Positions 1 through 12,164 are shown, numbered from the stretch's first letter. The stretch is 64,000 bases of DNA from Diabrotica undecimpunctata (GCF_040954645.1 NC_092809.1:75934435-75998434); one strand, 5' to 3'. Notes: generated from the sequence alone by a model not told the origin. Program-made: numbers and translations.

Positions 1-917
1 ATGTAGCATTTAACTAGTCGTAGTTTTAGGGGAAGAGACAAATCCCTGCTTATGAGGAGCTTTTTCATATTGCTGGATTTTGTGATATCTTTGTTTAACT
101 GTCTAAGTGTTATAAAATTATCTGTGTATTTGTCTTTCAATTCTCTTCTTTTGTTTATAAGATCTTTAGTAGCTTGAGTAAGTTTATCCATCTTGTTTTT
201 TCCTTTTTCCTTATATTTTCTATGAGCGTTTCGAATCGCACTATTTATTCGCATGTTTGTCACCTCTATATCTAATGCATTTTAATTTAGATGTTCTACT
301 TCTTTCAGTTCTGAAGTTATGAGATTCTGATCAGCTACTCTATCTTCTATCGATTTTCATTTATTAGAATACCTCTCTGTTATCATTGCTGTCCTCTCTC
401 GTCTAATGTTGATCATTATTTTTGCTCTAACCAACCGATGATCACTCCCAACAGTGATTTTATTAATTACTGTAGCATCTTGGACGATATTTTTTCTGTT
501 TGTGATGATGAAATCAATTTCGTTTTTTGTTATGCCATCTAGACTAGCCCACGTCCACTTACGTTGTTGGTTCTTTTTGAAAAATGTGTTCATCACATAG
601 AGCCGATGATGCAACAAAAAATGTAGTAGCACACCTCCTCTATCATTTCGCTCACCGTATCCAAATGAGCCCATAGCCACTTCTGCGTTATCTTCTTTAA
701 ATCCAAGTTTAGCGTTAAAATCGCCCATTAAGATTAGATGGTGGGTTTTATCTTTTTCTATAGCTCTATTTATATCTTCATAAAAGTTTTCGATTTCTTC
801 ATCGCTATGGCTCGTCGTGGGTGCATATACTTGGATAATTTTAATAGAGCGTCTCTCGTTCAGTTTTAATATGAGGTACACTACTCTTGAGCTTACACTC
901 TCTATTTTTATAATTCA
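1..917 (-). pseudogene. RTE-like LINE fragment: endonuclease domain joined to distal RT (internal deletion)
   Basis: Reading on the minus strand from about 917, one frame encodes an apurinic-type (EEP) endonuclease half: IIQVYAPT, GDFNAK, EIDFI and SDHRL carry the usual metal-binding and catalytic Asp/Asn/His residues of LINE endonucleases of the 'craniofacial development protein 2-like' RTE group. After a stop near 357, a second open stretch from about 260 down to 1 reads through a basic linker (LTQATKDLINKRRELK) and then passes straight to LISRDLSLPLKLRLVKCY. In these elements that last motif lies far downstream, after the RT palm. Most of the RT has therefore been deleted. The N-terminal part of the endonuclease is also missing, and the element continues out of the window on the left. 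It is a dead copy; family assignment is by motif only. Confidence 0.8.
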
Positions 918-1095
918 CCATATAATTCACCCTGGACCATTAATTCAACCTAATTATGGTAGCTTTACTGGAGGAGGTAAGATTATATAGAAAACATATT
1001 TATACGTCAGGAATATTGTCTTTTTTATTACAGCTCTGAATACAATATCAAAAAACTCAAAATAGTTTTCCAGATTGACGTGGCGTAATCGCTAA

Positions 1096-1380
1096 ATGGT
1101 GCTTGGAAAAAGATGCAGATTGGCTGTAACTGGCGTTGAAAAAAGAGCGGTATATCAAGTTGCTGATGAACGTTTTGATGGTGAAAACCATTTTCCAGTT
1201 TGGGTAATTAGAAAAGGAAAGAAGAGGTGTAAGCTGTGTAAAAAATCTGATACGCAGCTTGTCTGTTTCAAATGTGACCTCCACTTATGCGGTACAGTCG
1301 ATAAAAATTGTATACTCATTTCTCTCAATAAAACGTGTTTTATAATAAACATCTACCAAAGTTATTTTTTACTCATCTAG
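1096..1380 (+). pseudogene. piggyBac-type transposase C-terminal fragment (zinc ribbon)
   Basis: The 94-codon frame contains RFDGENHFPVWV followed by KKRCKLCKK, then CFKCDLHLC and KNC. This matches the end of PGBD-type piggyBac transposases: a short basic stretch followed by a Cys-rich zinc ribbon just before the stop. The DDD catalytic core is absent upstream, the terminal Phe-His part of the ribbon is lost, and no TTAA-flanked TIR was seen. It is a relic of about 280 bp whose true start is lost, so the first Met has no meaning. Confidence 0.6.
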
Positions 1381-2189
1381 CACTCATACTAGACAAGATT
1401 TTTAGCAAAGAATTTAAAAGTAAGTCTTTTGCCTATATTTACTTGAAAAAAAAAAAAATATCAACTTCAACAAATCATTTTTAACGATCTTGATTATAAG
1501 GCTTAATATTGTCATGACGAACTATTCAAAAATGTACAATTAAACGCTAATGATCTTTTTGTCCCAATGGCAGGTCATGATCTACTACTAAAAATTTGCA
1601 GAACAATTCCCTATTGACGTTTTAATTGTTTCAACTAAAATTTAACTAAAATTGGATTAATACGTCTCATGTGGCAATTAAACTTCATTCACTCTTTAAT
1701 TGGTTTGTATTCGCTATTCAACAAACAGCGAAACAAAACAGAATCAGATGCAGCTTCGTTAAAAAAAAATATCCACCGGCCATGACGAAATACCCATCGA
1801 AACGTTTTGTAAATAATCCAGTCAAAATAGACAAAAATAGTTGTAATCTCGAAAAAATTCGCAATAAAGTTGAAAAATGGTACAGAACAAACACACTCTT
1901 GCAAAATAAATTTTGATTGAAAACTTTCCACCGAACCTACTTAATTTTTCTTAGGTTATGCAGATAAATTGCTCGTCAAAAGTTAAGTATATTGATAATA
2001 TTCGTATAAATGTTTTTGGGTATTTTTAAATGAAATGATAATAAACAAACTCATTAAATGCTTTTTATTCACAAAAACCAAATGTATGGCAATAACTGGA
2101 AGTACAAATCTTTAAAATATTGAAGATGTTCTAGTGTAGAGCGAAGGTAACAAGAAAATTAACTACCGTAGAAGCAAATATCGTCATTG
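1381..2189. other. No recognisable gene (about 810 bp)
   Basis: AT-rich sequence with short open frames on both strands around 1671-1931. They overlap antisense and show no family motif. I see no TIR, LTR or splice-bounded exon. Confidence 0.4.
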
Positions 2190-2983
2190 ATTCCGGCTAG
2201 GGTAGACAAGCGGATTTAGGTGAATCTTGTGATGCAAGTGTCGTCTCTAGGTTAGTTAATCGTACACCCAGACAGTTTGGCACATACGATGTTGGAGGGC
2301 AACAGAAACGAGCGGAATGGAAAGAGAGACAGGTGTGAATTTTGTGACAGTGAGAAAAATTAATAATAGAATAATTAAAAAGAAAGCAGGTTGAACTAGT
2401 GTGCACAACTACATCCGTGCATTACTAACAAAAAAAGGATATGAAGAAAGAGAGCTGGACCAACGACAAGAGGGTTGCTGAGGACCAAAAGTAAGAGGGA
2501 AAGATGTCGTAAGTTGAAGGTATACGCAACACGTTTTGATAAGAGGCAAACAAGTGAGTCAGACTATGTGTGCCAAACTGTGGGGAAGGAGGAAATGCCT
2601 GGCTGGGAGTGATGCCGTTCTAGGAGCGATGAGGGTCTTTCTACGCGCAATCTGGAATGGGGTTCCCCTAAAAAAGCGCAATTTTTGGAACTAAGATAAG
2701 GGAAAATAGGGAAAAGGGAGGCCTTCTTGCTGACAGTCTGGAAATAAATGCTTCGGAACTGTTGCTCGGCCTTACAGAAGCCATTCCGCTTCCAGAGCGC
2801 TGGATGACAGAGGAGGCTATGTTTGAGCAGGTAGGTATTTGACGTAATCTCAGCCTTTTAAAGTATCTCGGGAACTCTCGCTGGGTCCACGAAGAATGAA
2901 TCCTTCAGTAAGGTGGGTCAGGTGGCGGCTTGAACTGAGATGTCTGTTAAAGAATTGAGACTCCTCTCTATAAAGATATAAAG
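2190..2983. other. GC-richer unassigned stretch, probable old repeat
   Basis: Base composition is visibly richer in G and C than the surroundings, especially 2540-2960, with many in-frame stops in all frames. This is the look of an old coding mobile element or pseudogene, but I could not match any motif. The frame starting at 2984 (118 codons, basic) has no recognisable domain. Confidence 0.3.
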
Positions 2984-3591
2984 ATGAAAAAAGAGTTAGT
3001 TAATCGTTACACCAAAACAGGAACTGTTTCGAAACGGGTTAAAACTAGAATGTCGAAAGTTCGACTTCCTCAGACTAATGTTACTTTTACATCAATCAGT
3101 TTAAAGACTCCCTTTAAGTTGCAAAATCTTGAAAAGACGATTATTTACTCTACAAGAACTGCGATTTCAGTAGCAGATCTAAGTCGAAACTTTCTGAGGT
3201 CAATACATTTAAAAAGAGTTTTGTTTTGGAAGGTATTCTGGTATGTGTATGTGTTATACATGTATATGTATAACACATACGTCTACGTCCTGTCTAAGTT
3301 AACCTACCAAGGACTTATATACATTTCGACATATTTTTAAAAATCTTCCTAACTTTTGATGAGCAATTCATTATAGGATATGCAGCTAACTGAGATGGAC
3401 AAATTAGTGTTTGCACTTGAATATTTCCTATCCATTGGAGCTAGTCTGGTTACTACTATTAAGAAATCCTCAAATCAATGTTAAGTATTACCAATAATGA
3501 TACTTTTTATTTGTTTTATTGAAATACTCTATTAATTTGTTCTAATGCTGACTCCCTTATAACGACAGTATTATTATTTTACTTAAATTAG

Positions 3592-3651
3592 GCAGAAGGC
3601 CAGGGATCAACGCAGAAGGCCGGGGATCAACGTAGAAGGCCGGGGACCGAA
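3592..3651 (+). repeat. 20-bp tandem repeat, three units
   Basis: Three adjacent 20-bp units at 3592, 3612 and 3632 share the core AGAAGGCCGGGGATCAAC with 1-4 mismatches. They form a GC-rich island immediately upstream of a GC-rich 40-bp segment. Confidence 0.9.
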
Positions 3652-3829
3652 TCCCAACGCGCGCTGTCGAGAGCATCCAGATATTTTTAAATATCTACAG
3701 GCATCAGGTCGACTCAGTTTGAATAAAATGAATACCTTAGGTAAAACCAGGCGTAATAATAAGCGGTCAGACCCACAAACGATTGTAGCGCCAAAAGTAC
3801 CAACAGTTAAAAAGAGCTATATATAGAAG

Positions 3830-3831
<2 letters not shown>

Positions 3832-3890
<59 letters not shown>

Positions 3891-3914
3891 TATATATATA
3901 CAATATATATATAT
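3832..3914. repeat. (TA)n microsatellite with one AAA interruption
   Basis: About 80 bp of TA dinucleotides that directly precede the solo LTR at 3918. Confidence 0.95.
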
Positions 3915-3917
3915 TAA

Positions 3918-4659
3918 TGCGATATTAAAAGTCAGAGGTGCGCCAAGCAATTAATTAGCTAATTAATTAATTAATTAAATATTTATGCTTTACATATGAT
4001 AGGTAAGGTCTAGAGAATACCGGAACAATAAAAAACATATAATGATATAAAATTATATATTGAAATAAAATTCACACTCAAATATCTTCAACAAAAAATA
4101 TCTCATATAATGATTATCAAAATTTTGTTCTACGTACGTGAACCTTCAAAAATTAATGTTATATACTATATAAATTAAAATTTCAAATCAAAATTGTTGT
4201 TCTATATCTCCTGATAAATATCTCTATCTTTTCTGAAACAATTAAAAAAAATTTGTTGATAAAGAAAAACTGACGAATGGTAAAAAAAAACTATCTCTCT
4301 GATGATGAGTTGTCCAAATCCTTGTTCCTTGTAGCCTACACTATCTATTCTAAGAACTAACGGAGAAATATAATTTCTAAATTCTACCCTATTGTCTTAT
4401 TCACTGTACAAGTCCATTTGGAAAACCCGGTCGTATTGTTCATTTCACTTAAGCTCTGTCACTCGAATATATTTTACAAAGAAAATAATTTATGCATATC
4501 TTTAACTTTTGTTTACTACAGGTAATCCAAAGATAATGGACTTTCATTTCTTCGAAATATCTTTTATAGTTTATTAGGTGAATTATTTGACTTATATTTT
4601 GTACTATGAAATATTTTAAAAGCAAATCAATATTATTCTCAATTTTACATAGCATAACA
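3918..4659 (-). mobile_element. Diverged solo LTR of the 47-52 kb LTR family
   Basis: The left end (TGCGATATT, then GTGCGCCAAGCAATTA and TAGCTAATTAATT) and right end (TTTTACATAGCATAACA) match the two ends of the 1.4-kb LTRs at 47067-48463 and 51311-52704. Shared internal blocks include TAAGGTC..AGAGAATACCGGAA and GATGATGAGT.GTCCAAATCC. This copy is shorter (about 742 bp), clearly diverged, and has no internal region. Like the young copy, it lies between (TA)n tracts (3832-3914 and 4746-4809). Strand is given as that of the coding element. The 85 bp after the LTR end are unassigned. Confidence 0.85.
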
Positions 4660-4741
4660 ACTCTCCAGAATATCTTGAAAATTTATTTAGATGGTCTATT
4701 TAGTAATTTTAATTTTATCTTTGGCTGATAAAATGAATCAT

Positions 4742-4745
<4 letters not shown>

Positions 4746-4809
<64 letters not shown>
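4746..4809. repeat. (TA)n microsatellite
   Basis: About 64 bp of pure TA, preceded by CATAACA, the same last bases as the LTR end of the 47-52 kb element. Confidence 0.95.
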
Positions 4810-4811
<2 letters not shown>

Positions 4812-5392
4812 GTGAGATTCCTACAGACTGCCGCTTCTCGCATTTCGACCGCCATCGTTTTCTGTCCATCCATTCGTCTTCTTTGATGGCTCTGTCTCTC
4901 ATTATGTGCTGGACAGATTCGAACGTAGATTTGAGTTTCGAATCGGTTTGTAAATGCCCCTTTGTTCGCTTCTTGTCGATCGACGATGATAGATATAATA
5001 AAAGGTTGAAGTTGTAAAGTAAAAGTGTTGATTTATTGACAGGTTCTGGTAATTACACAATATGTGCACAATATGATTTGAGCTCATTTGTGCTCAAATG
5101 AGCTCAAATCCCCAATTTATAATCTTACAAATATTTCATACCTCAGCACAGAGGTTATTGCTTCTATGATACTAACCAACTTTTGAACTATTAGCTTACA
5201 TTACAATTTAATCTAGACCATCATTGCAACACTTAGGAAGTTCAATTAGAAACAATATATTATTCGACAATTCATTAACAGGTGAATGGACTTTAATTAT
5301 TAAAATATTACTCGATATCATTTTCACAATGTCACTTATACACGGTGAAACTATAATTGATTAAGAAGTTAAGAATAATGTGACATTACAAA

Positions 5393-6150
5393 TTAAGGGG
5401 TTAATTTGTGATTGAACATGTGCCGTACATTTTCTTCCCAGGCAACTGAAGGCCTCTCCCTTCTTCTTCTTTATTGTGGTATGTAATTGAAAGCTTTCTT
5501 TGGCCATATATCTTCATTCATTCGCTTCACATGACCATACCACACTAGTTGTCTCGTTTCAATTCTGTCTACACTGGAATATACAATATTTGTCCTCCTT
5601 CTAATATCTTTATTCCTGGTATGATCTTCTTTGGATATGCCACACGCTCTCCTTAGAAAATCCATTTCTACTACTTCTATTCTTTTTCTATCTTTTTGCG
5701 TGATCTGCCAAACTTCTGCCCCATAAGTCACAATAGGCTCAACCAAGGTTCGATAAATGGTCAATTTCGTTTCTTGTCTAATATCTTTAGACCATAGCAG
5801 AGAGTTTAGAATGTTTACCGCTTTTTTTTCCTGCTGCGTTCTGTTTTCGATGTCTCTTTTGGGAGTGCCTTTTTTAGATATTAACGATCCGAGATGTTTG
5901 TATTCATTGCATGTTTTTGTGTTTCTAATTTCTAACTCTGGATCTTCTTCATCATCTCCTATTTTAAGATACTCTGTCTTTGACATATTCATATTGAGGC
6001 CCCATTTTTCATATTCTTTCTTTAGTTTTCTAAACATGTAGTCCATGTCTTCCTGATCATTCGCTACGATTACCTGATCATCTGCGAAAAATAAAGTGGT
6101 TAGATATTTACCACCGCCTATGTCTATTCCCATTTCGGATACTTGTTTCC
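5393..6150 (-). pseudogene. LINE reverse transcriptase C-terminal half, one nonsense codon
   Basis: The minus strand reads from RT motif C (TLFFADDQVIV; FADD is the catalytic box) through the thumb (WGLNMNMSKTEYLKIG, YKHLGSLI) to the post-RT region (PIVTYGAEVWQ, LVWYGHVKRM). After NYIPQ there is a TAA at 5468-5470. The same frame then continues with RRRRERPSVAWEENVRHM, the usual tail of this LINE group, to a natural stop at 5393. So a single nonsense change truncates an otherwise open C-terminus. The copy is 5'-truncated at about 6150. Confidence 0.85.
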
Positions 6151-7874
6151 TAAACTATTGTATGTACTGTAAAAGATTTAAAAAGTATTTTCCCTTACGC
6201 AATTAAGCTCTTCTGATTTGTATAAAAAGTGTTATTATAAACAAAGTCAAATTTATATTTAATTCAACGTAATACTTTTCTTATTATTTAAAAATCCCTA
6301 TAGACTAAACTATTTTAATTTTTGTACTTGAAGTCGAGAGCTAACAAGCTTATTTTATTCAGAAGCAGTTTACATTCAAATTAGAAACTTTCTTGAAAAA
6401 ACGAAAAATCCCGAGCACGGCAAATTCTTGCTCCAGATGTTTTCAGATGCTCTGGAAACAAAATTATACGATAGGTAATTGTACCGCAACTAAGGAATAC
6501 CAATTGTTTTCCCCAAGGAAAACGTTTCTTTAGTTTACTTTGTGTTTATTGACCTAGTTAGGGATTCTGTGGTTTCTTTTATTTCTTTTTATTTTGAAGT
6601 TGTCAGGATAATGGCACTGGACAAATAAAGCTAATTGTTTGGGAGACAGAGAGAGAGGGAGAAAACAACTGTTTCGGATTAAATTTGTAGTGTTTACAAA
6701 AGTCTAAAAACACGAACTTAGACTGAGAATAATAAAGATGAAGGTATTACATTTTGTATACGAAGTTAAGAACAAACACTAAATATTATAAAACTAATTC
6801 ATTGATATCCTTAGTGCACCTTGATCAGTTCCAGGATCAATTTCCATTTCAGTCTATTCTTTATCTTGGTTTTCCAGTGTCATAATCCTAATGTTTTTAG
6901 GGTTTTTTCCACTTTATCCTTAATGTTTGTCCTTTGAAACAAACAAAGCGTTAACAATTGTTTGATAATATTCAACGACTTGATATTAGCGTATAATAAA
7001 TATGCAAAAAGTAAAAAAGATCATTCTACTAAAATACAAAATATAGTACATGCAATCAACTTACACCTCTAAACTCTAAACGATTAACGGAATTCACAGA
7101 AAACCTTTCGTTTTAGTAAAAGGCACGGTAAACTGAACTTGTGTTCTCGATAATGTTTAAACACTTGGCTAAATTTTAAGTATAAAATAAATATGTGTCA
7201 TTAACTCGTTGTTCATAGTTATGCATATTGTGTTACATTTTTTTTATAAATAGTATTCTTGCATAATGTTATTTAACGTAAATTTCTTTCACGTACTTGT
7301 TTAAAAAATTTTTTCTGAAGTAAATTACCGTGCTAAGGATAATTTATATTATCATATAACACGTATAAGTAGATATACAAAGTACTAAAATATCACTTCC
7401 AATTTTTGTTAAAAAATACTTCGGAGAAAACTAGAACATTTTGTCAATTTAAATAGTGGTAGTTAGATTGACCATATGTCTGTTAGAGCGTACCGTCTTT
7501 GAGTCTGCGATTACGGGTTTAAGTTAGGGTTTTGGTAAATATATTTAATTTTTCATTTTCAAACGAAAATACTTCGAAAAGTACTAAAAATAAAATAATT
7601 GTGGGAAACATTTTAATTTATTTATGTACGGTTACCAACCAATTCTAAACTTTTTATCAAACATAATTAAATTACAATCGGCATTCCTAATGATCATTAG
7701 GTTAATTTCCTTAATGTGTAAGATCTGTAGTAGTGTATATCTGTGTAGAATATAGGATCTTTGTAAGCGGTTATATTATATTTTACCTCTCAAGCACAAC
7801 AGTTCGAAAGTTTCTGTTATATTGATCTAAACTCAGTATATTGTAATTCAAACGTGTAGTCTTAAGTGACCATC
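6151..7874. other. No recognisable gene (about 1.7 kb)
   Basis: AT-rich, no frame above 60 codons, no family motif on either strand. A short purine run (GAGACAGAGAGAGAGGG) lies near 6645. Confidence 0.4.
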
Positions 7875-8718
7875 ATGCCTAGACGTAAGTTGCATATTGA
7901 TGAATTAATTGCAAATGTGCATAAATACTTTACCATGGAAAGAGACAATGACGGACCTTTAAAATTTTTGAGAGAATATACTAGACTTGAAATGCAACAT
8001 TCGTATACTTAGATGAGACATGGATATTTGCAAAGGGTGGAATTAAAATAATTTGGCAAGAAGAAGTATAAAATCAATAAAACACACATCATTCTTCATG
8101 CAGGAGGAAAAGTAGGCTTTATAGAAAACGCAGATTTGGTTTTTTCTTCAAAATCAACATCTGCTGATTACCATGGAAACATGAATGTAGATATGTTTGT
8201 TAAATGTCTTGAGGAGAAACTATTATCTAGTCTGAGTGAACCATCAGTTATAGTTTTAGATAATGCACCTTGCCAGTCGGAGATTTAGGAGAAATAACCA
8301 AAACAGTCGTGGAACGTACCGAGCATAAAAAATTGGTTAGTTAAAAATAATATCAATTTTCCGGATTTCGAAACGTAATAACAGTTTATATAGTTGACCA
8401 AATTGTATCAAGTTATGGACATCAAGCACTACGGTTACCGTCGTATCACTGCCAGTTTAATCCGATCGAACATATCTGGGATATATGTAAAACGTATTAT
8501 AAAAATCACGTTGGATGCAGTGGATACAGTGACGATGCAGTTAGCGAAATGTGGTAAGAAGCTCTTAAAACTGCAACTCCAGAAATATGGGCCAAAACTG
8601 TAAATAAATGTGAAAAATTAATGCAAGGGAAAATAAAATTAGTGTAATTAATCCGGTGATTATAGATTTACATAATGATAGCGATAGTGAATTTAGTGAC
8701 GATGATGATGATTTATAA
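7875..8718 (+). pseudogene. IS630/Tc1-like DDE transposase pseudogene
   Basis: The plus strand opens with MPRRKLHIDELIANVHKYF, breaks after a few dozen codons, then in other frames gives FVYLDETWIFAKGG (first catalytic Asp region), IILHAGGKVGF, VIVLDNAPCQ (second Asp), YHCQFNPIEHIWDICK (third acidic residue, NPIEHIW) and ENIW-type helices. It ends with an acidic tail SDSEFSDDDDDL and a stop at 8718. Motif order is correct for insect IS630/Tc1 transposases with a DSD-rich tail. At least two frameshifts, several stops, and a deletion between the HTH and the catalytic core make it inactive. No TIRs were identified. Confidence 0.85.
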
Positions 8719-9151
8719 ATTTAAATAATCAGTAAGTAGACTAAGTACACTATTATAATGTTATTTACAAAATAATTGTACAGCAGGTTAACCATTATAT
8801 TTATACATTCATTATTAGCCAAATAAACAAAAATATTTAAAACTCCGTTTGAATTTTTACTCCTCATTGTATACAAATTAACTGTAACTGATAAGACAGG
8901 CAAACATATTCTAAACAAAGTAAGTAATTAAAAAGATTATGGAGAACTCCAGTGCAGTTTACTGTGCCTGTTACTACAACGAAAAGTTTTCTGCGAATTC
9001 CATTAATCGTTTAGAGGTTGGTTGGTTAAAGTTGGTTGAATGTACTGTATCTCCGGAGTGTAGGCCTTTGCAGCCGGTGTTTTGTAACAGTGCATTGTTC
9101 TCGGTTCTACAGACCGTAGTTTGGAATTATTTGTTTTAATTAAAAGTAATA
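8719..9151. other. No recognisable gene (about 430 bp)
   Basis: Nothing beyond short random frames; ends at the TA target of the Tigger relic. Confidence 0.4.
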
Positions 9152-9830
9152 CAGTAAAACCTCTGTACGCGACCACTCCTAAAAGTGACCACCTGCATAT
9201 AACGACCAATTCTGAATTCCCGGTCATCAGAAAGGGAAATCCCCGTTATTTTATACCTCTTTATACCGACCAATTCCTAGTACCCGTCAATGATAAAAAC
9301 ACCCGCAATAAAGGGCAATCAAATTCGACCATTCTTAAGACATATAAACAGGGTACAAATTCCTTAAGGGTAGGCTGATCCATATAATTTATTTCACAAG
9401 CTTTTAAGATCTGCTTTTAACATTCAGTTTAATTTTAAACTTTTATGTGTGGACTAGGATTGTCTTTTGCTTATTCATTTTTTCCCCTTCTCGCGCAATA
9501 GTCTATAGGCATTTTACCGTAGTATTAGCGATTTTTTGAAACTAATGAGTATGGCGGCAAAAAAGAAACGCCTCTATATCAAAGAAAAAATGGATATAAT
9601 TAACGAATGTGAAAAAAGTGGCATAAGTACCAGGAATTTGGCCGAAATATTTAAATTAGGCAAGACTCATGTGACCATATTGCTGCAAAATAAAGAAGAG
9701 ATGAAAAAATTTGTTTCAAGAAAGTGGTAACGTTGACCAAAAAATAAAATTTCCTAAAACCGAGAGACTTGTGGATCAAGCTGTGTTTAACTGATTTTGT
9801 AAGACTCGAAACATGAAGTTTTTTCAGATT
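9152..9830 (+). mobile_element. 5' end of a pogo/Tigger-type DNA transposon with HTH fragment
   Basis: A TIR-like start (CAGTAAAACCTCTGTACGCG) follows a TA target dinucleotide at 9150-9151. It is followed by repeated GACC-type motifs typical of Tigger ends. The frame at 9536-9730 encodes a CENP-B-N/pogo helix-turn-helix: KKKRLYIKEKMDIINECEKS, then ISTRNLAEIFKLGKT. A +1 frameshift near 9720 leads into ERLVDQAVFN, a TGA where Trp is expected, then FCKTRNMK. The sequence stops resembling the family near 9830: the DDE core and the 3' TIR are missing. Confidence 0.75.
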
Positions 9831-10088
9831 TTCTAAATTTGACCCTTCGCTTTTTTCGTCTTCTCCATATGGTATTATTCAGATTATTACTTCATTTATC
9901 CTGCTTTACTTACTTACTTTACTTAAATAGCAGTGTAATATTAAACTTAATTCGAATAGTATAACGAAAATCATAATTTAAAAATACAAAATTAAAAAAT
10001 GAATATTTTCTTCTTCCAAAGTAATTGCATATTTGTTTTTTAGCACCCTCTTTAAAAGATTAAAATAAAAAGCTTATCAAACACTTAC

Positions 10089-10363
10089 TCTGCAATTCTT
10101 TCACCGTTCCAACATTGTTGATCCTTTCGTTCGGCGAAGGACTCGTCCTGGCAAAGGGTGTTTGCGAGATTCGCGTAGAATCCTTTCGTTTTCGCGATAG
10201 CAGACAGAAAATGCGACAGTTCGTTTTCGGGTAAAGGCGAGAAGTTCCTGGGATTGGTGCTTCGGGGTTTGCCGCTGGCTGCTGAGGGGAACGGGGTGCT
10301 GCTCTCCCCCAGAAGAGGATTTTCCTTTTGAGAGAATTCGGCGGAACCGCAAATTTGCCTGAC
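10089..10363 (-). CDS. Internal exon of a glypican-like (Dally group) heparan sulfate proteoglycan core protein
   Basis: A 275-bp, 91-codon open exon lies between a polypyrimidine tract with CAG acceptor (exon starts at 10363) and a GTAAGT donor (exon ends at 10089). Entry phase is 0; two bases of the last codon carry over. The protein begins VRQICGSAEFSQ and ends FYANLANTLCQDESF..QQCWNGERIA. The pattern of a 'FY..LA..LC.DE' helix followed by CWNG is diagnostic for the cysteine-rich ectodomain of glypicans, GPI-anchored co-receptors that modulate Wnt, Hedgehog and BMP/Dpp signalling at the cell surface. The Pro/Ser-rich middle is consistent with an insect Dally-like loop. Base composition is GC-richer than its surroundings. 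No other exon of the gene was recognised, so its neighbours must lie in long introns or outside the window. It is the only host protein-coding segment seen here that appears functional. Confidence 0.8.
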
Positions 10364-10389
10364 CTGAAAAATAAAAAAAAACATGTCAA

Positions 10390-10714
10390 ATATTTTATGT
10401 ATACTGAAATATGTATCTAGAGACTGGTGTTTCAGAATATGCGAAAATTTTAATATATCACGATCTAAAGAAAATTATTATTGTATGTTATCTCTTTTGT
10501 TGCAGGTTGTAATTCTTAATTTAAATACGTATAATGTGAATTAACTGTAAGATCATAGATTATAGATCAGCGGTTTTTAATTGTAAATATTATTCCAGCG
10601 TGCCAATATATATCTAAATATATGTACAATGTCATCATTGATCAAGCACAGACATACAAATAACTTACTATGTAGTTAATCTCTACAATATGGCGCTAAT
10701 TGAGGCCATACTCG
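10390..10714. other. Intron-like sequence without features
   Basis: AT-rich, upstream (on the minus strand) of the glypican-like exon; no motif seen. Confidence 0.4.
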
Positions 10715-10717
10715 TTA

Positions 10718-11278
10718 AGTCTGTTTTAGACTATAACATAAAATGATATAAGAAAATGGTATAACAAAAACTTACATAAAATGATTGTGTACAATATTAA
10801 TACAAGAAGTTTTGTGTATTACATTGTCACATTTTGGTATCAAAATATGTTATGTGATTCTGCGCATTACATGCTAAAAAAGTCCTTTTTTTTTAATTAT
10901 TTGGTGTACATGTACTGTTAACCTCAATGTTCTTATTCTTCTTTTTGTTATTGTAACGTAACCTCATGTTCTCCAACATTTAACCTAGTTTTTTACCCAC
11001 GCAAATACCTAGTTAGTTTTATCCACGTTTTACTTTTGCTTTAACAAATTTATGATGGATAAGAAAATTCTCCTATTATCTGTTTCTGGTTCCAAAGGCG
11101 AAAAAAGAGGAAGAACCTAACTGCGCATGCGTGTGTACTAATAATTGGCATCAAAATATGACATGTTCTAATATATATAACATTTTTTGTTAACAGATTG
11201 TGTTTTCTGTTTTACGTTATGACAAAACTTAGTATACCATTTTCTTATATCATTTTATGTTATAGTCTAAAACAGACT
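10718..11278. mobile_element. 561-bp non-autonomous TIR element (MITE), TSD TTA
   Basis: Inverted ends AGTCTGTTTTAGACTATAAC at 10718 and its complement ending at 11278 continue for about 50 bp (TAAAATGATATAAGAAAATGG also pairs). The element is flanked by direct TTA repeats at 10715-10717 and 11279-11281. A 3-bp TTA/TAA target duplication is typical of PIF/Harbinger elements, so that superfamily is inferred. There is no coding capacity, and the interior is AT-rich. Confidence 0.85.
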
Positions 11279-11754
11279 TTAGGGTTTGCATGCACAGTTT
11301 TGCTATTAACTCTTCTGTTAAGCTACGTGATGGTGTATGCAGGACGCCTACGGTACTTTGTGCGGTATATATAGTAGGTTCGCTAAGCCCAGTCCGGACT
11401 GTCTAGTGAATTTAGTAATTTTTTTTTTGCGAAGTTAGCTACTTTTTGACAGACTAGAAGTGGCTGGAAATGACTACACAACCAAGCACACGTGCTCATA
11501 GCGTATTTCATAAGTGTATTTCGTCGACCTTTTGTTGCAAACTTATACTTAATATTCTATTATTCCTATCAGAAACTAGTTTTGGACGACCCAAGATTTT
11601 ACTTTTTTTTATCTAACGGACTTTATTATGTGAATTATATAACACAATATTGAGTACGTTTTGTGATTATATATAATTTAAAATATTGCTTATTCAGCGT
11701 TATTATCATGACTTTTAATAATATAAAACTTTAATATAACGATTATAAAACGAT

Positions 11755-12164
11755 AGTATTAAACTTTATTCGTTTATTGAACCTATTCTCAAGAAACTCA
11801 AGCTAAATGCTACCAAAAACTTTAAGATGGTTGCCTACATTTGGCACAATTTAACGATATAAACTAAATTAGCTTAAATTGTTTATAAAATATATTTTTT
11901 TATATATAACAGAAACTTACTTTCTTCATACATGTGATAAATTTCTAAGATAATTTGATTTTTGTTGCTATCATTTAAGTCAGTCGTTAATTTCCTTTTG
12001 CGACTTTTCTTCTTTAAAGTGAGAGTTATATTAGGTCCAACTTTATATTTACGCACACTTTTTTCTGAGAGTTTCAGACATTTGGATGTTAACTGAAATG
12101 TTTTTTTATTAAGAATATTTGTAACATTTACATAATTCGATAAATATATTTTTCCGTCGATCAT
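11755..12164 (-). pseudogene. Tc1/IS630-like transposase first-exon fragment
   Basis: The minus-strand frame contains EKSVRKYKVG..ITLTLKKK, then LTTDLNDSNKNQIILEIYHM and YEESK, ending at a GTAAGT-like donor. This matches the N-terminal HTH exon of insect IS630/Tc1 transposases, which are often interrupted by an intron after this region. Downstream, 11755-11890 is non-coding sequence shared, in opposite orientation, with 16240-16545. No catalytic core follows. Confidence 0.55.

Noticed and set aside
10060..10389. Two other overlapping minus-strand frames across the glypican-like exon
   Set aside because: Only the splice-bounded frame with LANTLC and CWNG matches a protein family.
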